A DNA stretch of 64,000 nucleotides, from assembly GCA_030280995.1 (NCBI GenBank), contig JASXTE010000002.1:24897683-24961682 (forward strand). The letters are read 5' to 3'. Position numbers and translations under genes: made by a program. The stretch comes from Hemileia vastatrix (lineage: Eukaryota > Basidiomycota > Pucciniomycetes > Pucciniales > Zaghouaniaceae). The notes below the pieces were generated by a model that had not been told where the DNA came from, did no database searches, and saw only the letters and a list, made by a program, of their open reading frames with translations. Every line of letters begins with the position of its first letter. Positions within the stretch are counted from its first letter, which is position 1. Positions 48,701 through 60,234 of the stretch are shown one piece after another.

Positions 48701-49306
48701 AGAGTTGCATATGATCATCTACCTCCAAGTAGCAATCATTTCCCAAGCCTTAATTTTTGTCACTCGATCTCACAGTTGGTTTTTCATGGAGAGGCCATCA
48801 GCAGCTTTGTTTGGTGCTTTCGTGATTGCACAAGTAGTTTCTTCTTTGATTGCTGCATTTGGAAACTGGGGTTTCGCAGAGGTTTCTGGAATCTCTGGCA
48901 AATGGATAGGAATCGTGTGGGTGTGGAACTTGATTTGGTTTTTGCCACTTGATCTTGTCAAATTTGGGACCCGATCCGTTCTTCGAATCGTCAAACCTCA
49001 TGCTCATGCCGGTAGTCCAACCAAGGCAGGAACTGTGCCACTTTCCCGAACTCAATCGCGGGCAGCATCTATTAACGAATCCTTGTATTCAAACCGTGTA
49101 TCATTCTTGCAACGTGCTCAACGACGAACTGGCTTGGGTGGAAAAGTCCATGCAGACCCCCGAGAGCTTCGAAGGTTTGTTGTTCTAACTTATTCAACCG
49201 TGGCATCATTCTTATTAACCTTGATTTTTTTTATTTATTCTTATTTTTTGCCAGATTTTCATCTGCTCAAGCGGTCAGCTCTGGGGCGGCTCTTGCCCGA
49301 AAATGA
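45714..49306 (+). CDS. PMA1: Plasma-membrane H+-ATPase (P3A-type ATPase), 12 exons
   Basis: Exons: 45714-45871, 45954-46073, 46145-46259, 46327-46482, 46538-46795, 46859-46904, 46964-47860, 47929-48015, 48075-48446, 48516-48644, 48703-49174, 49255-49306. They sum to 2862 bases, 953 residues plus a stop, with phase kept at every junction. The enzyme pumps protons out across the plasma membrane at the cost of ATP. Motifs include TGES (about 208), the phosphorylated Asp in SDKTGT (about 355), [15 protein letters not shown] (about 614) and [11 protein letters not shown] in M6 (Asp about 711). The last resembles plant pumps, as reported for rust fungi. Start: the first ATG with a protein-like N-terminus ([13 protein letters not shown]). 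The C-tail ([12 protein letters not shown]...LARK) is probably regulatory. Intron 1 begins GTCAGT. All motifs are intact. Confidence 0.95.
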
Positions 49307-50287
49307 TGATTGGAGCTTTCCTTTTCATGTTTTAATTGATTAGATGGCTTTGATAGAATTTTCATCGGGTCGGGTATTTTTTCAATACCAGTCCATTCCG
49401 GTTGTATGATTATATGATCAAGAACTTGAGGGCGTAAGTGTTGATGACGTTCAAGGACTTGATGGTTATACAGGACATTGGAGTGTGATCCCAAAAGTTG
49501 ATAGAATTGATTGAAACCGCTTGATTTGGTTAGGTTGCTTTTTTCATGTTTTTGTTTGTTGATTATTATTCAAGTACTGGAATATGTGCTTGGACATGTG
49601 GAATGTGGATGTATTTTTGTGGTGGGTGGGTAAGTGTAGGTTGGATAAGTATGTCACTACAGTCCCATTTCTGGGAATTTTTTTTTTGTTAATGGAACTC
49701 AACAAATCAACAGATAATGATAGGAGCAACCAATTGAGTGGAGAACATATATTCTTTGTTTTTAAAAAAATATTTCTGTTTGTTTTTTCATCTCTTAGTT
49801 TTCTGTTTTTCTGGGTTTCCAAAGTAGAAATTTATCATTTTTGTTGCTTTGTGGCAATTTTTTTATTGTGGGATGCAAGGGTAAGAAGGGGGGGAGGCAC
49901 AGCTAGAAATTTGATTTAGAGACGTATTTTATATTATGATATATTTTAAGAAATGCAAAGAGTATTTGATAGGATAGTTAAAACTAGCAATGAGTAATTT
50001 TAAAGGGATAAATTTAATTGTTGATGTAATTCTGCTGAGGTAGTTTATAGAACTTTTAGATTTTCAAACGTTAATGATAGCAAAAGGCAGAATAGAGAAT
50101 TAGAGATGGTGAAGGATATGTTTTAAAGAGATAATGCATGAAATAAGAGTGTCATTTGATGATATGCATATGAAGCAGTAAAAAAAAAAAGATCAGAAGT
50201 CGCTGAGTCATCCAGCGATTTTTGTCCAGCCCATCCATCCATCCATTTATCCACCACAGTCACACAGTTGATTAACTGGGAGGAATC
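49307..50287. other. Intergenic region between the two host genes
   Basis: This 981-bp stretch must hold the 3' end of the ATPase transcript and the promoter of the PET127-like gene. Several frames are open but encode nothing recognisable. A short CCATCCATCCAT repeat lies at about 50231-50246, shortly before the next start codon. Confidence 0.5.
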
Positions 50288-50799
50288 ATGGATTCAGTTG
50301 TGGCCAGTGCAAGACGACACCTCTTGCGTCAACGAGGAGCGGGACTGGGAGTTAGAGGACTGACATGTCCTTGTGTTTGTCCCTGTCGATGTGTTGTTTC
50401 TGTTCGACGATTAGGATCCTGCTATTACTCCCTTAGCACACATGTTCATTCTCATTCACCTTCGCCATCACCCTCATCGGTTGATTTACGCGCCATGACG
50501 GTTTCTGATTCTAAAACTAAACAAACGGATATTAATAATAAGTCTCCGTCGCCTGCTCAGTCTGGGTCAAACTCTAATGTTAATTGTTCATCCAAGATTA
50601 ACAAATCTAACAAGGCTAAAAAATCTAATTCCAAGTCTAAATCCAAGGTTAAGTCCAAGTCCAAGTCCAAGTCCAAGTCCAAGTCCAAGTCTGGGTCCAA
50701 GGCTAAGAAGGCTAAGAATCAGGATAAGGATCAAACTCAATCCAAGGCAGAAACAAAAACAAAAACAAAACATGAAAAAGACTTATCATCATCATCATC

Positions 50800-50830
<31 letters not shown>

Positions 50831-53473
50831 ACATCATCATCAACTTCATCAACTTCACAAGCAGCCACATCATCAACATCAACTCCACTCTCCAAATCCA
50901 ACACTCCCCCTGCCACTCTCAATGATCTCCTCCTCCAAAGTGCTGATACTCTCAACACAAACCTTTTAAATATTCCTCCTCCCCCTCAGGAACATCTCCC
51001 ACCCCACAACTCTTTCTCCTTCTCAGCATCCCACGTTCCCTTCACTCCCATCGTCCCCCACTTCACTCAGCCTCAAGTCCCCACTCTCCAACACGGCCTT
51101 GATCGCGTCCTCTTTAATCCTGGTGTCCATTGGCTTAAAGATCCCCGCACCCAGGTCTTCAACTTCAATCCCAACCTTCAGCATTTCATCTCCCCTCGAG
51201 ACTTCAACTTTGATGCCCTCCCTTCCTATGTCACTAGTTCAAAAGACCAACTCCTTTCCCAACTTCTAGATCATCATGATCGCAAGTATGCTGGCTCAAC
51301 TAGCTCTCTCTCCCAGACTCTTTCTCAGATCTATCTGTTCATTAATGGGCACAAGGATCTCAATCTCTCCATGCTCACGTCAAACGTACTTGGTACTCGA
51401 AAAATTGAATTTACTCCTGGTGCAAAGATGCCTGCTTCTATCATCCTCAACTATGCAAACGGTCGCTACTCTATCGATGCTGATAAATCCTATGAGCCTG
51501 ACTCTTCTTGTCCACACTCTAATATCCTCTCAAGCTTAGTATGTAGTTTTTTTGAAATCCTTTTTTCTTTTTTATCTTATCTTATTTTTTCCTATCCCAT
51601 TCTCATCTTCTCATTTTCTTCTTCAGGGTCATGTTCTTGAAAAACTCTTTGTTCTTCCTGATGAAAGATTTAATCGTCTACTCCTTCAAAACGCTCATCT
51701 CGTCTCTGATACCGATCGCTCTGCTCGTGAGCCATATGCTTTTGCCAAGGTCAACAAGAAACATAAATAATTTAAAAATCTTTTTCTCATCCCTTATCAC
51801 TTGTTTAATTTTTTTCATCTTCACACAGACTAATCTGCTCCTTACGAGATCTCAGTTGGATTGTTCAAATCCTTATCTTCCTGGAAATGGTACATTTGAT
51901 ATCAAAACTAGAGCTACCATTGCTATTCGTCATGACCGACTTAACCACGCTGTCAGTAATCCCTCAAACTATCATCACAACTAAGTACTAACCACTATTT
52001 GATTCTTACCTTTGGGTCTGGCGATTTTTTTTTTTTTTTTTTTTTCCTCTCCCATCCTAGAATGCTGCTGGTTACCAAATTCGATCTATCCTGGGAATGT
52101 TTGAATCTTTTGAGAGAGAATATCTTGATCTCATTCGCTCTGCTTTTCTTAAATATCAGTGGGTTGATTCCTCTATCATTTTAAAATTCATCATCATCTC
52201 ATTCTCCCACTGACGTGTATCTATTTTCCTCTTGTTAGGTTTCAAGCTCGCATAGGCCAAATGGATGGCTGCTTCGTTGCCTACCATAATACCCAACAAG
52301 CTTTTGGCTTTGAATATGTCCCTATTTCAAAAATGGATGAGGCTTTATTTGGATGTTCAGAAGAAGGTGACAAGGCTTTCAAATTGTCGCTAGGTTATCT
52401 GGAAAAGTTGCTTGAAGACGCTACTTCTGCCTATCCAAATCAGGTATGATTGAATCATTAATTTATTAAGCTTATTTTATTTATTTATTGATGGGTTCTC
52501 TCTCTCTCTCTCTCTCCAGTCTCTTCGTATTACTTCTCTCGCAAAAAGTCACGGTCATCTTTGGATGTTTGTCGAGCCTTTCTCTGATTACTCTTCAAAG
52601 GATCCACCATCTGAATACGTTGCTTTTCATTACGCCAATCATAATTATCTCAACGGTGATCTAGTCACCAACGGTCATGTTGATATTAAATCTTGGGTCG
52701 AAACTAATGGCACTAGCTCGGATCCTGCCCAAGATCGTGCTAAACTAGATTGGTCGGTCTTTGCTCAAACATGGAAACATTCGCCTTCTGAAGAACTTGA
52801 TGATCTATATAAAACAATTCGAAAAACTCAAATTGCTATCAGTCAACTTGTTTTACCTGAAGGTGTCGATCGCACATTGATGAGGATTGCTAATTGGCCA
52901 GAAACTGCTTCTGAATTATCTTCACCTTCAACACCTTTCGCCGATCACCCTTCTCCTATCATTGAATCTTCTCCTTCCTCCTCCTCCTCCTCATCATCAT
53001 CATCTGCCTCTACATCTGCTCCCCCACCTACATTCGTTCCTGTTCCTGGTGTCAAATATAAAACTGAAGTCTCTTATCTTGTAAAACAACTTCGTCTCCT
53101 TGCCAAGGAAGGTTGGATTCGTCAAAAAAATTATGATGAAGAGCAACAAAATAAACAAATCATTAGGGTCAGTCCTAGTGAGTATTTGATTGACGATCCT
53201 ATTCCTATTCCCCCTGGTAAAAAGTATGGCGCATTAGATTATAATAATAATAGTAACAAGGATCATCTTTCTTCTGGTCTTACATCTCTTGATCATGAGG
53301 ATGAGAGGTTGGAGGCTATCAAAGTGTTGGATGCGGGTGAAGTTAGAGCTATGAACCGGTTGGATTTGTATAAAAGTGGCCTCAATAGTAACAGTAACAG
53401 TAACAGTAATAGCAACATCAGTAGAAGTAGCAGTAGCAGTACTAATAGTAGTGAGAAGAAAAAAGTAAATTAA
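50288..53473 (+). CDS. PET127: PET127-like mitochondrial RNA-processing protein, 6 exons
   Basis: Exons: 50288-51538, 51627-51749, 51829-51951, 52061-52158, 52239-52443, 52520-53473. They total 2754 bases, 917 residues plus a stop, with phase kept throughout. Pet127 acts in mitochondrial mRNA 5'-end processing and stability in yeast. The N-terminus (ASARRHLLRQRGAGLGVRG) is rich in Arg and Ala, as in a mitochondrial presequence. Residues about 105-200 are low-complexity Lys-Ser repeats and poly-Ser. The conserved region starts near 275 (GVHWLKDPRTQVFNFNP) and includes YSIDADKSYE (about 393), RSQLDC and GTFDIKTRA (about 465-485), ESFEREYLDLIRSAFLKYQ, and RIGQMDGCFVAYHNTQQAFG. The acidic and Lys residues there fit the nuclease-like fold proposed for the family. 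A second Ser/Pro-rich insert lies near 740-765. Intron 3 begins GTCAGT. Confidence 0.9.
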
Positions 53474-54151
53474 TTGGATAACAAGAATTAAATATACCAT
53501 TTACACATACACACATATATATATATATATATATATGTTTTGGATAAATCATGAAAATCTTGCATTGCAAAATAATAAAACAAAAAATAAAAAAGAGCAT
53601 GTAAGTATATAATAAAATATAAATATATCTGGAGTTGTCAGTTTTTCTTGTCGAGATTTTTTTTTTTTCATTTTTTATTTATTTATTGTGAGGTTATCAT
53701 TTTTTGTCAGAAAAAGAGACAGAGGGAGGAAGAGGAGAGTAGGTAGGTGAATGGAGGTTGGGGAGAATGAGGTAAGTGGGTATTGTGAGGAAGGAGTAGG
53801 TACAGCCATATTAGAAACGGTTTGTACATACATACAAAAAACAAAAAGTTGGGAGAGTTACCCAGCATTTTTAGCGCCAAAATCTGACAGGGGTCTGCCA
53901 TTCGTGTCAGGTTTCTCACAATCTACGATCCAGTGCTGAGAACTGGATCAATCTCCCCACCATCCCGCCCTCCGCTATCGACATCTATCCTGCTGATGTT
54001 TCATTTTTTTCAGGTGTGTTTTTTTCTTTTTTCTTTTTTCTTTCTTTTTTATTTTTTTTTATATTTTTTTTTATATTTTATTTTATTTTATTTTATTTTA
54101 TTTTATTTATTTATTTATTTTTTTCATTTCAGCATCTCAATCCACCCTCTT
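53474..54151. other. Intergenic, with microsatellites
   Basis: A TA run lies at 53514-53536 and a T-rich tract with TTTTA repeats at about 54010-54125. No gene is seen. Confidence 0.5.
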
Positions 54152-55653
54152 TGTCAGCCTGGATATTCCCAGGACTGAGTAAAAAGGTACTTATAAGGTA
54201 TGTTAAACACATGGACTATACATGGGAGCAATACATTAGAGTACACAAATAGTATACATAAGTAAAATTATGATAATATACAAAAAATGCCATTATAACA
54301 CCTTATATACACGCATATATCCACCTTTTATAAGTCTTATGAACTTAATATTAAGTTGGAATATGTTAGGGTAATCTTAAGAACCTTAAATATAAGGCTA
54401 TATAATTTTTAAGTACACTTAAAGCTGTTGTTTTCATTGTTTTATGTAAAAAACAAGAAATGCACTTTAAATCACTTAAAAGCTGATTATCTGTGCTATA
54501 CATTTAATAATATTAAAAATGCACTTTGACAGATCAAGTTGTCTTAATTAGGACTATTGATTTGGCTACTCAAATGCATAAAAATAACACTTTTCAAATT
54601 TTGGTGTTTTTTATGCCAGAAATGGCTTCTGTGCACTGGCCACATACTGCCTGCATTTTTCCCATGTGAGAATAGCTTCATTTTTAGCAAGGTTAGCTTT
54701 TTCACACTATAATCACCCCACATTCTACGCCCACTGTGGGGAAACACACTAAAATAGGTGACAGGCGCTTATTTAATGTCCTAGCTTAATTAATAATGCA
54801 TTGACCCTCTTTATATGCACTAATTTCATTAATAACCTCATTCTTGGCACTTTATTTCACTACCAAACTTAAAATTGCCTAAATTAGTCAAGGAGTTACC
54901 CATGCAAGCGCCTGCCAAGGACTGCATGTAGTTACCCCACATCTCACGCCCTTTTTTTGGGGTTTTTTGGTGGTTTCTCAGTCAATTTTGGTTATTTTTG
55001 AATGGGGATTTCACATAGTATAATGTCATGATTAGCCCCAACACTTCTACTGTTCATCCCCCTTATTATTAAGTAATAATTAGTCTTAATTTTCCCTTTT
55101 TGGTTTTTTATATTAATGTATAATACGCATATACTCTCTTTTTTTGCTTATTCTTTATTTTTGATGGATTATCCCTATTACTACAGGATTTTGGCAGGTG
55201 ATATCATTCTAATTATGTTACTAGTCACTCTTTTTGTTTCTGGACATGTCTATTAGCTAGAATGAGGCATCATTAACTGTGTATTGAGCTGGTAAATCAA
55301 AGGGGTCATTGGGGAAGTAATTGTGTATAAAAGGAGGAGGGCTTTTGGTCTTATTTTCTACATTCTCTATCATTACAATTAAACATATAACCAATACAAT
55401 TACAATACATATCAATAGTACTTATAAAGTCTTTGAATAGTATCTAAATTTATTAAACCTATTTTTCTACCAACTATAAAGATTGTAAGCAATATATAAT
55501 TAGTGAGATTAAAATGACTGAGACCCTTATATTGAGTTATATTTTAATACTTATTGGATTTGTACTACAGTATTCATATAGGACCATTAAAATCTTCTAG
55601 ACAACTGACAATTCAAGCTAGTTCACATCTCTTTACTTGACCTCAGCCTGACA
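54152..55653 (+). repeat. Element D 5' LTR
   Basis: It starts TGTCAGCCTGGATATTCC and ends CAGCCTGACA. The TATA box TATAAAAGG is at 55326. The solo LTR at 20811-22251 is a relative. Confidence 0.8.
55326..55334 (+). promoter_or_regulatory. TATA box in the element D LTR
   Basis: TATAAAAGG lies about 330 bp before the LTR end, as in the other LTRs of this window. Confidence 0.55.
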
Positions 55654-55840
55654 ATTGGGGTCCTTTCCTCAAGAATTCTGTTGGTTATCTTCCAGTAAGT
55701 AAAAATTCAAAAAAAGAGGCTACAAGTAACTAAAATCCCTATAGAAATATTTGGATAATTACAACAGGTTGGGGTCACTTATATAGTGATTTCAGAAAAA
55801 AAAGCCCTGTTATATAATAAAATTGTGATATTGAATCAAC

Positions 55841-56081
55841 AATTTTACCACTAATTTAACATATAATTGTTATTAGTGGGAATCTGTCAATAGACCAATT
55901 AAATTTGAGATCTTTGCAGATAAAAATTTTACCACTAATTTAACATATAATTGTTCTTAGTGGGAGTCTGTCAATAGACCAATTAAATTTGAGATCTTTG
56001 CAGATAAAAATTTTACCACTAATTTAACATATAATTGTTCTTAGTGGGAGTCTGTCAATAGACCAATTAAATTTGTGATCT
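55841..56081 (+). repeat. Element D leader: three 84-bp tandem repeats with hairpins
   Basis: Units start at about 55841, 55925 and 56009 and are nearly identical. Each contains CACTAAT...ATTAGTG, GTCTGTCAATAGAC (in the second and third units) and ATCTTTGCAGAT, all able to form hairpins. The third unit is cut by the solo LTR at 56082 and resumes at 56886 with TTTGCAGAT. Confidence 0.85.
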
Positions 56082-56885
56082 TGTCACGCACCACGTGACA
56101 CTCAAGGCAAAAGCAGCTCATTAAATCAATAATACAGAGGTCTAAATTTGAAGCGCAGAAAGCAATTCTCCATAGCAACTGCGACTTTCCTTTGTGTACT
56201 CACTATTCAACCACGCTAGCCTAAAACTCTAAATCTAAATTAGTCAATCTCTCAATAGTGTGTCTCAGTCTTTTTCTCAATAAGCGACGCACAGCGCAAT
56301 AGTCAATGTAATAGTACACTAAAAGGTTTATTAAATGTCTGTGAATTATTAAAAGGGGTAGTGAGCATGGACAGAACGGATAGTGGAGGATTAAATGGTT
56401 GACAGATGTTAGTGAGGAGGGTCCAGGTGTAATGGATGTATTCTTAATGGTCTGTGGTGTGTGGAATAGTGGATGGGTATGAGGTCAATGTGAGGAGGAG
56501 TAAAGGATATAAAAGGGGTTGGGATTTTGGTTTGACATTCTTTAGAATTAAATTATAAAACGTATATATAGTTAATAGTGGTAAAGCTTTAAGTTAAATC
56601 ATTATTATTGCATCTTTCCTTATTTTCTCAGTAATCATTTCTAAATCCTAAATCTTTGATTATTGAGTTTCCAACCCTTTGTGAGATTTTAAGAATTTTA
56701 ATATTACCTTTAAATTATATTAGAATTCTTCTCGAACATATCTCAAAGCAGTAGCTCTTCCTTCGAGTCATCTTCAAATCACTTCCTCGAACATTTCCTC
56801 TGTGCATCAAAGAATTTTCTAAACTCCTCCCTCCATCTCACTTCCAGGAACACCCTCGACCTTTGTGCGTAGGTCATCCGGTGAC
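56082..56885 (+). mobile_element. Solo LTR E (804 bp) in the element D leader
   Basis: It starts TGTCACGCACCACG and ends CATCCGGTGACA, flanked by perfect GATCT duplications (56077-56081 and 56886-56890). A TATAAAAGG box lies at about 56508. There is no internal region. It is not clearly related to the other LTRs here. Confidence 0.85.
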
Positions 56886-57223
56886 AGATCTTTGCAGATG
56901 ATAACAAATTAAACTGATTAATTATTTTCTTTTCACAGGACTCTTAATCCCTTTTCTATTTGTTTGTAAAATTCATTTATATTAGAAAAAGAATCTTACT
57001 GACAGTTGTTTTTCTTTTTTAATATAAAAACACCGCTACATATTGTAGACCAGTTAAATCAAGTGACCGCATAAAAGCATAATTGACTTTTGGCACTTTT
57101 AAATTCACTTAATACCAATAAGTATGCAATAAAATTGTCTTCAGTGGTATTAATAAATACTGATAAAACTCCTTTTTGAAGTTTTCATATCTAAACTTTC
57201 AATTCTTTAAATTCCACGTAAAC

Positions 57224-59600
57224 ATGTGTGACAACAATGACATTGTAAGTAATAAGGCAAAACCTTATAACTTAAGAACTAGAGCTGAAAGACCTGTTAC
57301 AGGACATTCAAATGGAGGGTCAAGAATCACCAATAATAAACAACACCCCACCAATGTCCCTGGAGGAAAGGGAAAAACTCTTAAAACAAATGTCAATAAA
57401 GAAGTCCAAAAACACGTTGCAAGAGCAAATTCATTCCCTCTCCACCCTACTGAATACCCTAACAATAAGAGTAAACAATATGTTATACCAGATCAACAAT
57501 CTGGAGAAAAGGGCGGCACAGGGCTTTATAGAAGTCAACCAGGCTCTAGTGGATATAAGGTCTCATCCACAAACAGTGGCACCAAATACCACAGCAACAC
57601 CTCCAGCCCCAGAAGAGGACCAAAAAATAACAGTTAGCAAATGGAAGTGGGATTGATATGCCCAAAGCTACAACAACCCTCCTCAACAGGGATCCAGCAG
57701 TCACCCTTACAGGGGAAAGGCAAGGAGAGGCAGGGGAAATGGGATAAGACCTTGGTAAGTCACCCAACTCCTTATAATCAATTATATCAACCCGACAGTG
57801 AATTACTTATAGGTAATGAGATTGATAAGGAAATATTGGATATGATTGATAATGATTTAAAAGATTATTCATTTGAAAAAAATATGTTAAACTTGTCTTT
57901 ACATGAGGACAATGTAGATAGTTTTATTGATCACCAGGATAATGCTATTAATATAAAATTGGAATCAAATGATGAGTCTTCTGAGTTGGACACAGGAAAA
58001 ATAGAATATTTTTTGAAAGAGAATCCAATGGAATCAAAAATAATAAGTAAATTATTATTTAGAATTGAAAAATTGGAAGAGTTCTCAAAAGAGTCAAACA
58101 ATAATACAGAAAATGTATTATTACAGCTAACACAATCATTGAGTACTATGGCCAATAAATTAAAAATTATAGAAAATTCAAATAATGAATTAATCAATGA
58201 GAATAAAAGATTGATTTCTGAGATTAGAAATTTAGAAAGTAAAATAGACCATACTCAGAATGTAATGGCTACCATTGAGGGATGTGTTAAAATCTCTTTT
58301 TCAAATGTAAATGATACTATAACTCATGTACCTGTAATAAAGGATAGGTTACAAAGAGTAGAAATAGAAGTAGCAAACATACTGAAAGATACTGAAAAAA
58401 TATAATATAACACTTCTTATGTGGCAAGAGTACCTTTTTTCATGAAACATGCAAATGAAACACCAATGATGGAACATGAACATAGTATCATGGGCTCTGA
58501 GAATAATAAATCAGTAAAAGATGAAATAAATGATCATCTTTCTAAAGTAAGTGAATTACTCAATATTCCTCAGGTTAGGGAAGTAAAAACTAGCCAAAAG
58601 AACTGGCCTAAGTTAGATCAGTACCCTTCTTTTGACGGGGATTCAAAATCTGATTGGCAGCAATTCATACAAAGAAATGATAACTTAAAATTTTCATACA
58701 AATTACCTGATGAAGAAATCACTTCAAAGTTAATATCTTTATTTACAGATGTGGCCTTATTATGGTTTGAATCTGTATTGATTGTGGGAATTAATTATTC
58801 CTGGAATGAATGGAAGGCACTAATTGAAAGGCAATTTGGTGGTCCAAAATTCAGAATCACTCAACAAAGATTGTATAAAAGAGCCAGATATAATCCAAAT
58901 GCTGGAGATAAACCCATGGTCTTTTTAATGAATTTAATAAAAATCATGAAAGCTATGGATCCAAAAATGGATTATGATGAGTGGAAAGAGAGAATAATAT
59001 ACAAGTTGCCTATATAAGTTAGAGACATTATTGTAGCTAGAACTGAAACCATCAGAGATACCTCTGGGTTAATTAACATATGCAATGAGATATTATTAAA
59101 CCACAAGTATGAAACCAAGTATAGTAATTACAGACAAAGTGTTGACGTGGTAAAACCTACTACAAGTAAATTACCAGTGGAGAAGAAAAAACCTTCAGCT
59201 CCCCTTGACCCTAAAAGACAAGAGAATAACACTTGTTATAAATGTAATGAAACTTGGGTTAAGGGTCACACGTGTAAGAAAAGAATAAATGTTATTGAAA
59301 CCTCACAGAATTCTGAACCAAGTAATCATGAAGATGAGAATGTGGAATCCAGTGAGGATTGCAAAAGTAACATATCTTACAGTGATAATGAAAATGAGAT
59401 ATTTGTATTAGAACAGGATATAATGTTCCTGAATGATGCTATACCTCATACAGACACATCTTTAACTTCCATTGAGGAAGCTGAAATAATTAAAGATGTA
59501 ACTCATGATAATTACAAAATAACACCTATCAGAGCACCTGTTATTATATGTGGAAAAGAAAGGAATGCCATTCTTGACACTGGGGCTGCAGGTAGTAGAA
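57224..59600 (+). pseudogene. Element D Gag to protease remnant
   Basis: The ATG at 57224 opens a frame (MCDNNDIVSNKAKPYNLRTR) that stays open to 57637. An overlapping frame, from about 57285 to 57656, carries the part that aligns with element A (SLEEREKLLKQM...VSKWKWD). The next Gag frame (57700-58405) is coiled-coil-like. A third (58421-59017) has SQKNWPKLDQYPSFDGDSKSD and the capsid-like domain, ending at a stop at 59015-59017. Then come the zinc knuckle CYKCNETWVKGHTC and the protease box ILDTGAAGS (59570-59600), where homology ends. It keeps tyrosines where element A has stops. Confidence 0.75.
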
Positions 59601-60234
59601 GTCTTTTAATGCAGAGTTTTGATATTGATGTTGAACAATTTCTAAGGAATTATCTCTTCTAATAGTTCTATTTTGATGAATGTTGTTTTAGCTGGTCTTC
59701 TATAAAAAATGAACTTTTGTTCTTCTTTCTCTGGCTTTTAACATAATGATAATAATAAAAATTTTTTGTGATGATTCCCACTTCTGAGAGAAAGGTTTGA
59801 ATCCCTTCAGACTCCCATATACCAGTCTTCCATCTATGTCACAGCATTAGAGAGTGGATCTCCCTGATAAGCCAAATACTCTTGATTCCATTCTCATAGG
59901 TCCCCTCACCAAGCCAAATTCTTTGATTCCAATCTTGCCATGAGGTCCTCAAAGATTTACACCAAATATTCTAACACAGAGACTCTAAAAAAGAAATCCA
60001 ACTACCACTCTGACTTATAACTCCTTCATCACAATTTTCATCCATTTTTACATACAGAAAACTCTTCAAAATACTTTAAGCCAGGCTTAAAACCATTATT
60101 TTAATCTTTTTAGACCATATTTAAGCGCCAAAAATTTCACCTAATTAAACTATTATGCCTTCCCTAGCATCATTACCACCTAAAATCTTATCCTCCTCAA
60201 GCTTAATAGCACCTAAGTTCATTAATGATTGAAT
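59601..60234. other. Unassigned sequence joined to truncated element D
   Basis: No coding frame was recognised on either strand. Direct words such as AAGCCAAAT...CTTGATTCCA occur twice near 59870-59935. It may belong to the same repeat unit as the array that follows. Confidence 0.35.

Larger units (their letters stand above)
54152..59600 (+). mobile_element. Gypsy element D, 5' part (LTR, leader, gag to protease)
   Basis: A 1502-bp LTR is followed by a TTGGGGTCC primer-binding site, a tandem-repeat leader split by a solo LTR, and a Gag reading frame that aligns with element A up to the protease box. Homology stops near 59600, where unrelated sequence begins, so the rest of pol and the 3' LTR are missing. 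Confidence 0.8.

Noticed and set aside
50577..50969. Alternative frames inside PET127 exon 1
   Set aside because: They are shadows of the Lys-Ser and poly-Ser low-complexity region; the PET127 frame continues into conserved sequence on the same exon.
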